Assembly: GCA_017467305.1 (NCBI GenBank)
Contig: JAFTSM010000022.1
Location: 1-53,403, forward strand
Reading direction: 5' to 3'
DNA from: Candidatus Gastranaerophilales bacterium
GTDB lineage: Bacteria; Cyanobacteriota; Vampirovibrionia; Gastranaerophilales; Gastranaerophilaceae
Length of the DNA: 53,403 nucleotides
Part shown: piece by piece, positions 30,468-39,335 of the stretch
How the letters are laid out: every line of letters begins with the position of its first letter
Numbering within the stretch: position 1 is the stretch's first letter
Notes under the pieces: model-generated
Database searches by the model: none
Seen by the model: only the letters and a program-made list of their open reading frames with translations
What the model was told of the DNA's origin: nothing
Position numbers and translations under genes: made by a program

Positions 30468-32717
30468 ATGTTAAAAGAATTATCACTAGCATTTGTATGG
30501 CACTTTCACCAACCAAACTATCAAACACAACCAAACGGCATTAGGCTTATGCCTTGGGCAAGATTGCACGCTATAAAAGATTATCTTGATATGCTTTTTA
30601 TTTTAGATAAATATCCTAAAATAAAACTTAATTTTAGTTTGGTTCCTACTTTATTAGATACAATTGAAGATTATGCACATAATGACGGTCACGATATTCA
30701 TTCAAAACTTACAGTTACTCCGACTTATGAATTAACTGATGATGATAAATTGTATATTCTAAACTACTTTTTTGATGCTAACTATGAAAATATCATCTCA
30801 AAAAATCCAAGATACAATGAACTATACATAAAAAGATATAGCAATGCAGAAATTGGCATAAACGATTTTACAGAGCAAGAATATGCCGATATTATGATGC
30901 TTTTTAACCTTGTTTGGTTTGATAATATTTGGAAAGACGTATATCCAGAGTTAAGAGCTTTTGAAGAAAAAGGCAGAAATTACGACCTTAAAGATAGACA
31001 AGCTTTAATTGAATTGAACAGACAAATCATTAGACAAATTATTCCAACCTTCAAGAAGTATCAAGATGACGGACGAATTGAAATTTTAACAAGTCCATAT
31101 AATCACCCTATTTTGCCTATTCTTATTAATCCAAATGATTTAAAGACACCTTCTTTCAAGCATGAATTACCAGATTGCAAGATTGCACTTATGGTAGACG
31201 TAAAAGAACAAATAAGAATGGCATTTGAAAAAATCACAGATACATTTGGTAGAGCCCCTAAAGGTATTTGGCCCAGCGAACACTGTGTAAGCCAAAAAAC
31301 TCTTGATGTTCTTGCTAATATGGGGGCTGAGTGGGTTATTACTGATGAAAGTGTTCTTTCTAACTCTATAAAGAAAGAATTTGTTAGAGATTTTAGAGGT
31401 TGTTATGAAGACCCTTATGATGTTTGTTCTTTGTATTTGTACAAAACAAAAAGAGAAAAAGAAATAAATATTGTATTCCGTGACGGTGTTATCCCTCACA
31501 TGATTACATTTGAATATCCTCATCACGACAGTGTTCTTTGTGCGAATGATTTATTTGATAGGATCAAAACTGTTTATGATAAATTAAAAAACTCACCAGA
31601 TAAAAAACATATTCTAACTATTGCAATGGACGGTGAAAACAGCTGGGATAACTATCCACAAGACGGTGCCATTTTCTTGAACAGATTATATGAACTAATC
31701 AATGATGATAAAAATATCAAAACAGTATTAATTAGCGATTATGTTGAACAAAATAAAAAAACAGAGAAAAAGCTAAAAAAAGTAGCAGCTGGTTCTTGGG
31801 TAAATCAAGAATTCCAATTATGGATTGCAGAACCAACTAAAAATTTAGCTTGGAAATACCTTGTTCAAGCAAGAAATGATTTAAAAGAAGCAGAAAAATC
31901 TGGCAGATTATCAAAAGAACAAATCAAATCAGCAAAATCTGAAATTTATATTGCCGAAGGTTCTGACTGGTTTTGGTGGTTTGGTGAACCCAATAATTCT
32001 GGGCAAGACCATATTTTCGACTTTATGTTTAGAGAACATCTCAAAAACGTTTATATGATTCTAGAAAAGCCAATCCCTACTTATTTAGATGCTCCTTTGA
32101 TGTCTTTTATGGGTAAACCTTTGAAAAATCCCAAAAGAGAAATTACACCAAATATTAATGGTTTGGCAAAAAATAATGATGAATGGTTACAAGCTGGTTG
32201 TATTGATATTCCAGACGGTCCTATTTTGCAAGAGAACAAGCTATTTAATAGAATCTATTTTGGTAATGATAAAGATAATTTGTACTTGCGTTTTGATATC
32301 AACAAATATATGCAAGATAGCAAGGATAGCTTTAAAGAATATTTTTCGATTTATGTATATATAAAAGCGTATAATGATTTACTTCAACAAACATCAGCAA
32401 CCAGAACAACAAACAAAAAGGATTTTATACATCCAATTTTGCTTGATGGATATACTCATGAAGTAAAATTTGCATTAACTCCAAGCAGAAAATATCCTTT
32501 ACAATTTTCAAAAGCTGTAAAAGACGGTTTATGGGAGTTGCAATGGGGACATAATGTAAGATATGCTCATAAGGATATTTTTGAAATAGCTATTCCGTTC
32601 GATGATTTGGGTATAAAATCTGGAGAAAGTTTTGATTTCTTCTTTATAACAGGTTGTAGCGGTGTTACAGAGGATATCTTCCCGAAAGATGTTCCATTAT
32701 CAATAGTACGCCCTTAA
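30468..32717 (+). CDS. GH57 alpha-glucan-acting enzyme
   Basis: This 749-residue glycoside hydrolase family 57 protein works by retention on alpha-1,4-glucans, as an amylase, glucanotransferase or amylopullulanase-type enzyme. The conserved regions are HFHQPN (residues 12-17), GIWPSEHC (about 265-272), WVITDES (about 287-293, nucleophile Glu), MDGENSWDNY (about 386-395, catalytic Asp) and GSDWFWWFGEPNNSGQD (about 497-513). The C-terminal 200 residues look like a beta-sandwich, of the kind found in glucodextranase- or DOMON-like domains. No signal peptide is present, so it should act on intracellular glycogen or maltodextrins with MalQ. The exact reaction cannot be fixed. Confidence 0.9.
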   Translation: MLKELSLAFVWHFHQPNYQTQPNGIRLMPWARLHAIKDYLDMLFILDKYPKIKLNFSLVPTLLDTIEDYAHNDGHDIHSKLTVTPTYELTDDDKLYILNYFFDANYENIISKNPRYNELYIKRYSNAEIGINDFTEQEYADIMMLFNLVWFDNIWKDVYPELRAFEEKGRNYDLKDRQALIELNRQIIRQIIPTFKKYQDDGRIEILTSPYNHPILPILINPNDLKTPSFKHELPDCKIALMVDVKEQIRMAFEKITDTFGRAPKGIWPSEHCVSQKTLDVLANMGAEWVITDESVLSNSIKKEFVRDFRGCYEDPYDVCSLYLYKTKREKEINIVFRDGVIPHMITFEYPHHDSVLCANDLFDRIKTVYDKLKNSPDKKHILTIAMDGENSWDNYPQDGAIFLNRLYELINDDKNIKTVLISDYVEQNKKTEKKLKKVAAGSWVNQEFQLWIAEPTKNLAWKYLVQARNDLKEAEKSGRLSKEQIKSAKSEIYIAEGSDWFWWFGEPNNSGQDHIFDFMFREHLKNVYMILEKPIPTYLDAPLMSFMGKPLKNPKREITPNINGLAKNNDEWLQAGCIDIPDGPILQENKLFNRIYFGNDKDNLYLRFDINKYMQDSKDSFKEYFSIYVYIKAYNDLLQQTSATRTTNKKDFIHPILLDGYTHEVKFALTPSRKYPLQFSKAVKDGLWELQWGHNVRYAHKDIFEIAIPFDDLGIKSGESFDFFFITGCSGVTEDIFPKDVPLSIVRP

Positions 32718-32724
32718 CCTACAT

Positions 32725-33369
32725 TTAAAATTGTTCAGCAAGATATTCAAACACAGGTTTATTTACTAACCAAAGTTCTTCATTTGATATGTTTTCTGGT
32801 AATTCTAATGTAATTGTAGGGATTTGTCTTTCAACACCTGCATAATTTCCAAAGCTACCTGGGGTAGGATAACCAATATCTCCTTGTGTTGGATAACCAG
32901 TAATTTCTGATATTTTTTCTGCTAATTCTTTTGCTGGTCCATCATAATTTACTATTTCGAATGGTGCATGGATAGATAAAATTGCATCAAATTTATAATT
33001 TTCTAAAACTTCAATCATAAATTTAGTTTCAATTTCGCTAGCTGGTTCATTACCACCAAAGTATTCTTTTCTAGTCGTTGTTCGCCAATTTTTTGTTGGA
33101 AAACTTCTATTCAAATCAATTCCATTTGAATTTTGGCGTTGATTTTTTGCCATTCCATCAGGATTTAAACAAGGAATTATAACCAATTTGTTTTTTATTT
33201 TTGATAAATCAGTTTTTATATATTCATTTATCAAATAATTTCCTTGCGGTTCTTCACCATGAAAAACTCCGACAAGAAGAATTGTCTTGTCGAAGTTTTC
33301 ATTAGTTGTTTCATATAAAGTTATTGTATTATTCTCTTTTGTTTGGGCTGTTTTAACTACTTTTAACAT
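32725..33369 (-). CDS. M14-family zinc peptidase (MpaA-like)
   Basis: The 214-residue cytosolic protein has the zinc carboxypeptidase core: HGEE (His37, Glu40), NGIDLNRSFP (about 82-91, substrate-binding Asn-Arg), SIHAP (about 130, third zinc ligand) and TLELPE (about 187-192, catalytic Glu). It is shorter than classical carboxypeptidases and nearest in pattern to murein-peptide amidase MpaA and succinylglutamate desuccinylase-like members. A role in peptidoglycan peptide recycling is a reasonable inference. It starts two bases after pepA, so both peptidases share a transcript with the two-component pair upstream. Confidence 0.8.
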   Translation of the reverse strand: MLKVVKTAQTKENNTITLYETTNENFDKTILLVGVFHGEEPQGNYLINEYIKTDLSKIKNKLVIIPCLNPDGMAKNQRQNSNGIDLNRSFPTKNWRTTTRKEYFGGNEPASEIETKFMIEVLENYKFDAILSIHAPFEIVNYDGPAKELAEKISEITGYPTQGDIGYPTPGSFGNYAGVERQIPTITLELPENISNEELWLVNKPVFEYLAEQF

Positions 33370-33371
33370 AA

Positions 33372-34823
33372 CTACCCAACAATATATTTAACAAAGCTTT
33401 TTACACCAACACCAGTTGCCATATCGTCAACGTAAGCAGTACCTGCAATATCGATATGAACCCAAGTTGTATCTTTTATGAATTTTGATAGGAAGATACC
33501 AGCTGCTGAAGCACCACCATTTCTTCCACCAGTATTTTTCATATCGGCGATATTACTTTTTAGCTTTTCACCGTATTCTTCATACATTGGTAGTTGCCAG
33601 AATCTTTCGCCAATTTCATCACCAACTTTAATAAATTCTTTTACTTTATCTTCATCATTGCCCAAGATACCACTAACTACACTACCAAATGCAACAGCAC
33701 AAGCACCAGTTAGTGTTGCAATATCGAAGATTTCATCAACTTCAAGTTCTTCTGCATATGCTAATGCGTCAGCTAAAGTTACTCTGCCTTCTGCATCTGT
33801 ATTATCTATTTCAATACTTTTACCAATTTTTGACATAATAACGTCACCTGGTTTATATGAACTACCAGACGGCATATTTTCGCAAGCTGCAATAATACCG
33901 TGAACTTCTACATTTGGTTTTAATTCAGAAATTGCTTTCATTGTAGCAATAACAGCAGCAGCTCCAGACATATCATCCTTCATTGTTAGCATTGAAGCTG
34001 GTGGTTTTAGGTCTAATCCACCAGAGTCAAATGTAATACCTTTACCAACTAAAGCTATTTTCTTTTTAGCTTTTCTTGTTGGTTTATATTCCATATGAAT
34101 AAATTTAGGTTCGTGAACGCTACCTTGACCAACAGCCAAGAATGCTGTCATTCCCATTTCTTTAATTTGTTCTTTATTATAAACAGTTGTTTTTACTCCA
34201 GAATTTTCAACAGCAAAGTTTGCTAAAGTTTCTGGGTATATATATTGAGCAGAATCATTAATTAAATCTTTTGCCATAGTTACTGAACGAGCAACAATAC
34301 AACCCTTTTCTTCACCTTTTTCAGCTTTTTTGAATTTAGTTGCATCTATCTCTGCAATAATAAATTCTTCGACTTTATCTTCTTTTTTGTCAGAAATATA
34401 TCTATCAAACTTATAAGCACCAGCACTTGCTCCTTCTGCTATCATTTGAGCACAAATTTCAGCATCTAGCCCAGCAACACCAGCACCATGAAGAATCGAA
34501 ACGACTTTTTTAACACTTTTTCCACAAGCTTTAACAACTTTTTCTGTTAATGTTCTTATTTTTGCTGGAGTAAAGTCAGCTTGTTTACCTAAGCCAACAA
34601 CAAAAATCTTTTTGCCTTCTTTTACAAGTGGTAATTGGTAAATAGCACCAAATTTACCCTCAAATTTTTCTTTTTTTATTACATAATTTGAAATTACATT
34701 ATCAAAAGCATTATCAACTATTCCAGTAACTCCTCCTGGGTGTTTTACACCTTCGAACAAGTTAACAACAATAACGTCTGCTTTTACATCTAAAATTGAT
34801 TTTTTTACAACTTTAATTAGCAT
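33372..34823 (-). CDS. pepA: Leucyl aminopeptidase (M17)
   Basis: This 483-residue cytosolic hexameric-type aminopeptidase releases N-terminal residues from peptides using two metal ions. The catalytic domain carries GKGITFDSGGLDLKP (about 252-266), the NTDAEGRVTLADAL signature (about 335-348) and further metal ligands between them. The N-terminal macro-like domain is also complete. It lies nine bases after the response-regulator gene and two before the M14 peptidase gene on the minus strand. In some bacteria PepA also binds DNA; nothing here shows that. Confidence 0.95.
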   Translation of the reverse strand: MLIKVVKKSILDVKADVIVVNLFEGVKHPGGVTGIVDNAFDNVISNYVIKKEKFEGKFGAIYQLPLVKEGKKIFVVGLGKQADFTPAKIRTLTEKVVKACGKSVKKVVSILHGAGVAGLDAEICAQMIAEGASAGAYKFDRYISDKKEDKVEEFIIAEIDATKFKKAEKGEEKGCIVARSVTMAKDLINDSAQYIYPETLANFAVENSGVKTTVYNKEQIKEMGMTAFLAVGQGSVHEPKFIHMEYKPTRKAKKKIALVGKGITFDSGGLDLKPPASMLTMKDDMSGAAAVIATMKAISELKPNVEVHGIIAACENMPSGSSYKPGDVIMSKIGKSIEIDNTDAEGRVTLADALAYAEELEVDEIFDIATLTGACAVAFGSVVSGILGNDEDKVKEFIKVGDEIGERFWQLPMYEEYGEKLKSNIADMKNTGGRNGGASAAGIFLSKFIKDTTWVHIDIAGTAYVDDMATGVGVKSFVKYIVG

Positions 34824-34832
34824 ACTATCTCC

Positions 34833-36146
34833 TTAACTATTATAGTTTTCATTAAACTTTTTTATCCAACCAAACATCACTGATAATTCATAAGGTTTTG
34901 GTAAATATAAATCAGCACCAGCATTTAAAACCAATTCTTTATCATGAATTGTTGTAGTAAATATAATATTTGATTTTAAATTTTGAGTTTCAAATTTTAG
35001 CTTCCTACAAACTTCTAAACCTTTTAACGTTTCAGAATTGCCAGCATCAAGAATGATAATTGATGGTTCATAGTCTTCAATCGCACAGAAAATATCATCA
35101 AACTCATTAACAACTTTAACGTTATAACCTTGAAGTCTAGCCGTTGCTTCAAGGAGGATTGATAGGGCTTCATCTGGTTCAGCAATTAGAATATTATTAT
35201 TTTCTATTTTTTCTTCAACACCATTATCAGCGCTTATTTTAGGGCGTTCAATTACATACATTGATTCTGTTTTATATTTTGCTAACTTGTGGGTTGAAAT
35301 TAATGAACTTACCACTTGTTTTAAATCAGTATATTTTTTGTATTTATTCGTAATTACACCAATACTTGTTGCAACAAGATTTACTTTGTCTTCTGCCTCA
35401 TCATCTCCGTGCATAAATACAAAACCACGTTTTGCATCAGTTTCAGAATAAAATTTAGAAACAACTGTATCAAAAGCATAAACAAGATAATTAGCGATTT
35501 TTTCTGCTTTTTCTGGCTCGGTAATTACAACAAAATCGTCTTCTGCAAGTTGACCTAAATAATCATTATTATCAATAGTGGATTGTATTATGGCTGAATA
35601 TGTTTGAAGTAATTTATCTTTTGCTAATTCACCATAAATTTCCTTATAAAACTCTAAGTTATCAACGTCAATTAGCATAATTGCCCATTCTGAATTATTG
35701 TTAATTGCTCGTTTCATCATTTTATAAGAAATTTTGGAGTTGAATAACATAGTTTTTTCCGAAAAACTATTTTCAAAATTACGTCTTATGTGTGCTGTAA
35801 TTCTAGCTTTGAATTCTTCATTGTTAATAGGTTCACTTAAAAAGTCATCAGCACCAGCATCTAAAATTTCAATTTTATCTTGAATATGGTTAGACTTTGA
35901 CAATGCAACTATGGTTGGTCTTGTGTTGTAGGTTAGAACTCTAATTTGTTCTATTGCTTTTTTAATGTCAAAATCTAGGCTATCAGAAAGTAAAATCAAA
36001 TCTGGCTCAAAAGAATTCATATAATTTAAGCCTTGCGCAAAGTCAGACGCAACAAAAACTGAAATATCGTTGTTTTCCAATATTTTTTTGTACTTTGTTG
36101 ATTGTTCTTTTCTTTTATCTATTATTAAAACAACTTTTACTAACAT
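34833..36146 (-). CDS. REC-degenerate GGDEF-REC response regulator
   Basis: The 437-residue cytosolic regulator has three parts. The first receiver domain (about 1-120) reads PDLILLSDS where the phospho-acceptor Asp should be, so Ser takes that place and the following Asp is shifted by one. The middle (about 150-300) is a GGDEF-like domain whose active motif is LAEDDF instead of GGDEF, so cyclic-di-GMP synthesis is unlikely. The third part (about 315-437) is a receiver domain with a normal acceptor in PSIIILDAG and the Lys in LPKPY. It sits two bases after the histidine kinase gene, which should phosphorylate the second receiver. No DNA-binding domain is present; output is probably through protein contacts. 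Confidence 0.85.
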   Translation of the reverse strand: MLVKVVLIIDKRKEQSTKYKKILENNDISVFVASDFAQGLNYMNSFEPDLILLSDSLDFDIKKAIEQIRVLTYNTRPTIVALSKSNHIQDKIEILDAGADDFLSEPINNEEFKARITAHIRRNFENSFSEKTMLFNSKISYKMMKRAINNNSEWAIMLIDVDNLEFYKEIYGELAKDKLLQTYSAIIQSTIDNNDYLGQLAEDDFVVITEPEKAEKIANYLVYAFDTVVSKFYSETDAKRGFVFMHGDDEAEDKVNLVATSIGVITNKYKKYTDLKQVVSSLISTHKLAKYKTESMYVIERPKISADNGVEEKIENNNILIAEPDEALSILLEATARLQGYNVKVVNEFDDIFCAIEDYEPSIIILDAGNSETLKGLEVCRKLKFETQNLKSNIIFTTTIHDKELVLNAGADLYLPKPYELSVMFGWIKKFNENYNS

Positions 36147-36148
36147 TG

Positions 36149-36904
36149 TTATTCTTTTATCTTCTTTATTGCATTATCTTCTGGAGTTGCTATTTTAAAC
36201 TCTATTTCGAATTCACTACCTTTGGGAGAGCTTTCAACCGATATTTTTCCATTCATTTTTTCTACAAGTGTTTTAGTTATATATAAACCAAGTCCGTTAC
36301 CTTGAATTTTCCTTGTTAAAGGTGAATCTATTCTTGAAAATTTATTGAAGATTTTATTAATATCTTCTGGACTAATACCAATACCTTCATCTTTAATTGC
36401 AATTATAACGGTGTTTTTTGCGTAATTTTGAGATACTTTAATTTCTACAGTGGAACTCTCATTTGAATACTTTGAAGCATTATCAATTAAGTTTAGTAAA
36501 ATTTGTTGAAATTTATCTGTATCAACCAAAATTTTAGGAAGATTTTTTTCATAATTACAAATATATTTATGAGTTTTATATTGGTTCTTAATCATTTGAA
36601 TTGCAGAGTCAATAAAAGGTAGAACATCAACTGATTTATAGATTAATAATTCCTTTTCTGATTGCATTTTAGAAACCGTTAAAAGATTTTCAACTAAATT
36701 AATTAAACGGTTAGATTGATCTTTTATTATGTGCAAAAACTTTTCACGTTGCTCAGGGGTAAGCCTATCGTAGGAAGATAATAAAGTATCTGCAAACCCT
36801 CTAATACTTGTTAAAGGCGTACGCAACTCATGGCTTACTGTAGATATAAAATCTAAATGAGCTTGTTCTAAATTATTAATTTTTTCTTCTTTAATTTCTG
36901 CCAT
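36149..36904 (-). CDS. Soluble sensor histidine kinase
   Basis: The 251-residue protein is only the catalytic core of a histidine kinase. The H-box STVSHELRTPL gives His25 as the phosphorylation site; the ATP-binding domain follows with an N box (NLIDNASKYS, about 136-145), DEGIGIS (about 170-176) and GNGLGLY (about 201-207). There is no membrane helix, PAS or other sensor part, only about 20 residues before the H-box. It may receive its signal from a partner protein. A TATAAT box ends six bases before the ATG, so the message is probably leaderless. The response-regulator gene begins two bases downstream. Confidence 0.9.
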   Translation of the reverse strand: MAEIKEEKINNLEQAHLDFISTVSHELRTPLTSIRGFADTLLSSYDRLTPEQREKFLHIIKDQSNRLINLVENLLTVSKMQSEKELLIYKSVDVLPFIDSAIQMIKNQYKTHKYICNYEKNLPKILVDTDKFQQILLNLIDNASKYSNESSTVEIKVSQNYAKNTVIIAIKDEGIGISPEDINKIFNKFSRIDSPLTRKIQGNGLGLYITKTLVEKMNGKISVESSPKGSEFEIEFKIATPEDNAIKKIKE

Positions 36905-36910
36905 AGCTCT

Positions 36911-36916
36911 ATTATA
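36911..36916 (-). promoter_or_regulatory. -10 box next to the histidine-kinase start
   Basis: TATAAT on the minus strand is six bases from the ATG at 36904, implying a leaderless transcript. A -35 box is not clear. Confidence 0.45.
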
Positions 36917-36950
36917 TAACTGTTTTAGCTTTTTATCTAGAGATAAACGA

Positions 36951-37194
36951 TTACATAAGAAATATTATGGATATGTCTTTGCGAGCGTTAGCGTTGCAAA
37001 CCGGAATTATAAATCAAAGGAAATAGAAATAGCGTTCTGATGCTACGGATGATAATTTTATTTTATTCAAATATAATAACAAACAATATCTAGCAGAATA
37101 TTTTATTTTTTATTATTTCATTGTTTTAATCTTCTGGATTGCCACAAAAATCAAAGATTTTTTCGCAATGACTTATCCCCATAACATTATTTAT
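36951..37194. mobile_element. MITE-like element C, 244 bp
   Basis: Left end TTACATAAGAAATATTATGG and the inverted right end (37162-37194) match imperfectly over about 30 bases. The left 50 bases closely resemble the left end of element A (29772-29826), including GCGAGCGTTAGCG. Positions 37086-37116 hold the ATATCTAGCAGAAT...TATTAT unit shared with elements A and B. The right part (37134-37180) matches the unit at 570-612. The GC-rich core of A and B is missing. No protein is encoded. It fills the 297-base gap between the histidine kinase and comF. Confidence 0.65.
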
Positions 37195-37201
37195 ATAAAC
37201 T

Positions 37202-37858
37202 TTAATTCCATATATCTGGCGTAGAAAGAGCTAACGCAGTTATATTTTTATAGCCGTTTTTATTTAGTAATTTTATTATTTCTTCTAATGTAATTCCAGT
37301 TGAAGTAATATCATCAATAATAAGCAAGGGAGTTTCTTTTGAAATTTGTTCTTCTATACTAATATCAAAAGCACCTTTTATATTCTTTATACGTTCTTGT
37401 TTGCTTAGTTTAAACTGTTTTTGAGTATCTTTTGTTCTAATTAGCAAATTTTTGTTTGTTTTATAGCCAGTTAATTGTGAAAACTCATCGGCAACTAAAT
37501 CCATATGGTTGTATTTGCGTTCTTTTTTGCGTTCAATATGTATTGGTACTGGTAGAATTAAATAATCATCTTTTTTGTTTAATTCTTGCCAATACTCAAA
37601 CATTATTTTTGCGTGCAAAGGTGCCAATTGTTTTTTATTGTGATACTTTAAATCTCTAATTAATCTTTTTGTAATTTCATCATAAAGAGTACAAGCATAT
37701 ATTTTGCAACCATTCTTTTCACGAAAAGAAGATGGTGGCATAAAGTGGATTTTGCCATAACAACGCTTACAAATAATGTTGTCTTCTTTTTTTGAATGAC
37801 AGAAGTAGCAAGGTTGTATATATATTAAGTTTAGTAGTTTTTCGAGTAACTTTATCAT
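37202..37858 (-). CDS. comF: ComF-family phosphoribosyltransferase-like protein
   Basis: This 218-residue ComF-type protein, needed in many bacteria for DNA uptake in natural transformation, has an N-terminal four-cysteine zinc finger (CYFC at about 17-20, CKRC at about 30-33) and a phosphoribosyltransferase fold with the PRPP-binding LLIIDDITSTGIT (about 178-190). The QFKLSKQERIKNIKGAF segment is also typical. The minus-strand TATAAT box ends nine bases before the ATG and no ribosome-binding site is seen, so the message is probably leaderless. No other competence gene is in the window; the prepilin-like gene at 5856 is not evidence of a competence pilus by itself. Confidence 0.88.
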   Translation of the reverse strand: MIKLLEKLLNLIYIQPCYFCHSKKEDNIICKRCYGKIHFMPPSSFREKNGCKIYACTLYDEITKRLIRDLKYHNKKQLAPLHAKIMFEYWQELNKKDDYLILPVPIHIERKKERKYNHMDLVADEFSQLTGYKTNKNLLIRTKDTQKQFKLSKQERIKNIKGAFDISIEEQISKETPLLIIDDITSTGITLEEIIKLLNKNGYKNITALALSTPDIWN

Positions 37859-37873
37859 ATAATACTAATTATA
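37858..37873. promoter_or_regulatory. Divergent -10 boxes of comF and rseP
   Basis: TATAAT on the plus strand (37858-37863) serves rseP (ATG 37896), and TATAAT on the minus strand (37868-37873) serves comF (ATG 37858). The two boxes are only four bases apart, so the two polymerases would compete. -35 boxes are weak on both strands. Confidence 0.45.
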
Positions 37874-37895
37874 TTAGATAAAAGAGAAGATTGAA

Positions 37896-39284
37896 ATGGG
37901 ATTTTTAAATATGTTTTCTAGTGCAATCATTATGCTGTTATTAATAAGCTTATTGATTTTAGTGCACGAATTAGGTCACTTTTTCGCAGCAAAATTAGTT
38001 GGTATAAGAGTCGATAAATTTGGTTTTGGACTTCCATTTGGTCCAACATTATTTTCTAAAAAGTTTGGTGAAACAGAAATTCTAATCCACGCTTTCTTAC
38101 TTGGTGGCTATGTTTCATTCCCAGATGATGAAGAAGATTGTGACCTGCCAAAAGATTCACCTCAAAGATTTTCTAATAAAACAGTAGGGCAAAGAGCATT
38201 AGTCATATCTGCTGGCGTGATTTGTAATGTTATTCTTGCTTATGTTTTAATTTTTGCTACTGGATTACTTTGGAAACATCTTCCAGAAAATAAATTTACT
38301 TTGATTTTTGAAAGATATTCTCCAAGTGCTGTTCAATCAGTTATCGATGCCAAAATGCAAAAGGGAGATATTATCCATACTGTTAATGGTTTGGATGTTG
38401 ATTATCCTACAGTTTTAACTAAACAATTACTACTGTCTCGTGAATTTGACGGTAGTGCTTCACAAGAGCTAATTGAAAAGAAATTAGAAGAATTAAAACA
38501 ACTAAATCCACAGTTAGTAAATGAAGAAACAATTAAAGCTGGTACTGTTGTTAAACTTCCAACTTTTACTGATGAAGAACCAATTAAAATGACTATGGAT
38601 AATATTTTAGGTTTAGAAAAATATAAATCTAATGAAACTAAATTATCAGATACACAAAAAGATTTAAGAGATAAAATTAATTATTCAAAAGAATATAAAT
38701 TAGAAAACGATGTTTTACTGATTGATATTGCAGCTGCAATTTCAGATACTAAAAAACCAGTTTCTATTGTGGTTTTAAGAAACAATGAACAAATAGCACT
38801 AACACCAGTATATGTTGCAAAAGACGGCAAATTAGGAATTGAACAAAGCTATGTTGAAAGATATATTGAAACCAAAACTTTAAAAGAATTAATCCCCGCA
38901 ACAATTAATTATGTTAACTATAATGTTGGTTTTATGATTTATTCATTGGGTAAATTATTTACCGGTAAAATACCAATGAGTGAGATGAATGGTATTATTG
39001 CAATTACTAAAATCGGTACAGAAATAATTGCATATAAAGGTATTTTTCAAGGTTTATTATTAACAGCAATGATTTCATTAAACCTTGCATTGATTAATAT
39101 TTTGCCAATTCCAGCATTAGATGGTGGTCACTTGTTGTTCTTAATTATTGAAAAAATGACCGGTCGTCCAGTTAGCAAAAAATTTGTAGAAGGTTTGAGT
39201 AATTTCTTCTTCTACTTACTGATAGCACTAATGGTAATTATTTTGTACAACGATATCCACGCTTGGATAATAGGAAAGATATAG
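37896..39284 (+). CDS. rseP: Site-2 protease RseP
   Basis: This intramembrane zinc metalloprotease cuts membrane-bound regulators such as anti-sigma factors and clears signal peptides. The zinc motif HELGH (His24, Glu25, His28) lies in the first helix, and the third ligand is in LPIPALDGGH near residue 408 before the last helices. A PDZ-like region lies between. The PDZ part is interrupted by about 95 residues (about 170-265) rich in Glu/Lys, including LNPQLVNEETIKAGTVVKLP, which resembles the end of a LysM repeat. At 462 residues it is slightly longer than usual. GAGAAG precedes the ATG. It is followed by a strong terminator. Confidence 0.93.
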   Translation: MGFLNMFSSAIIMLLLISLLILVHELGHFFAAKLVGIRVDKFGFGLPFGPTLFSKKFGETEILIHAFLLGGYVSFPDDEEDCDLPKDSPQRFSNKTVGQRALVISAGVICNVILAYVLIFATGLLWKHLPENKFTLIFERYSPSAVQSVIDAKMQKGDIIHTVNGLDVDYPTVLTKQLLLSREFDGSASQELIEKKLEELKQLNPQLVNEETIKAGTVVKLPTFTDEEPIKMTMDNILGLEKYKSNETKLSDTQKDLRDKINYSKEYKLENDVLLIDIAAAISDTKKPVSIVVLRNNEQIALTPVYVAKDGKLGIEQSYVERYIETKTLKELIPATINYVNYNVGFMIYSLGKLFTGKIPMSEMNGIIAITKIGTEIIAYKGIFQGLLLTAMISLNLALINILPIPALDGGHLLFLIIEKMTGRPVSKKFVEGLSNFFFYLLIALMVIILYNDIHAWIIGKI

Positions 39285-39288
39285 AACG

Positions 39289-39318
39289 CAAAAGCCCCAT
39301 TAAATTGGGGCTTTTGTT
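39289..39318. terminator. Bidirectional Rho-independent terminator
   Basis: A 10-bp stem (AAAAGCCCCA 39290-39299, TGGGGCTTTT 39306-39315) with a 6-base loop lies between convergent rseP and the gene at 39336-39824. A tracts on one side and T tracts on the other let it serve both. Confidence 0.88.
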
Positions 39319-39335
39319 TGTCATTAAGTTGAAAC

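Noticed and set aside
33478-33903. A 141-codon open frame antisense to pepA
   Set aside because: It lies wholly inside the clear pepA gene, has no ribosome-binding site and a Ser/Pro/Leu composition typical of the reverse strand of a coding region.
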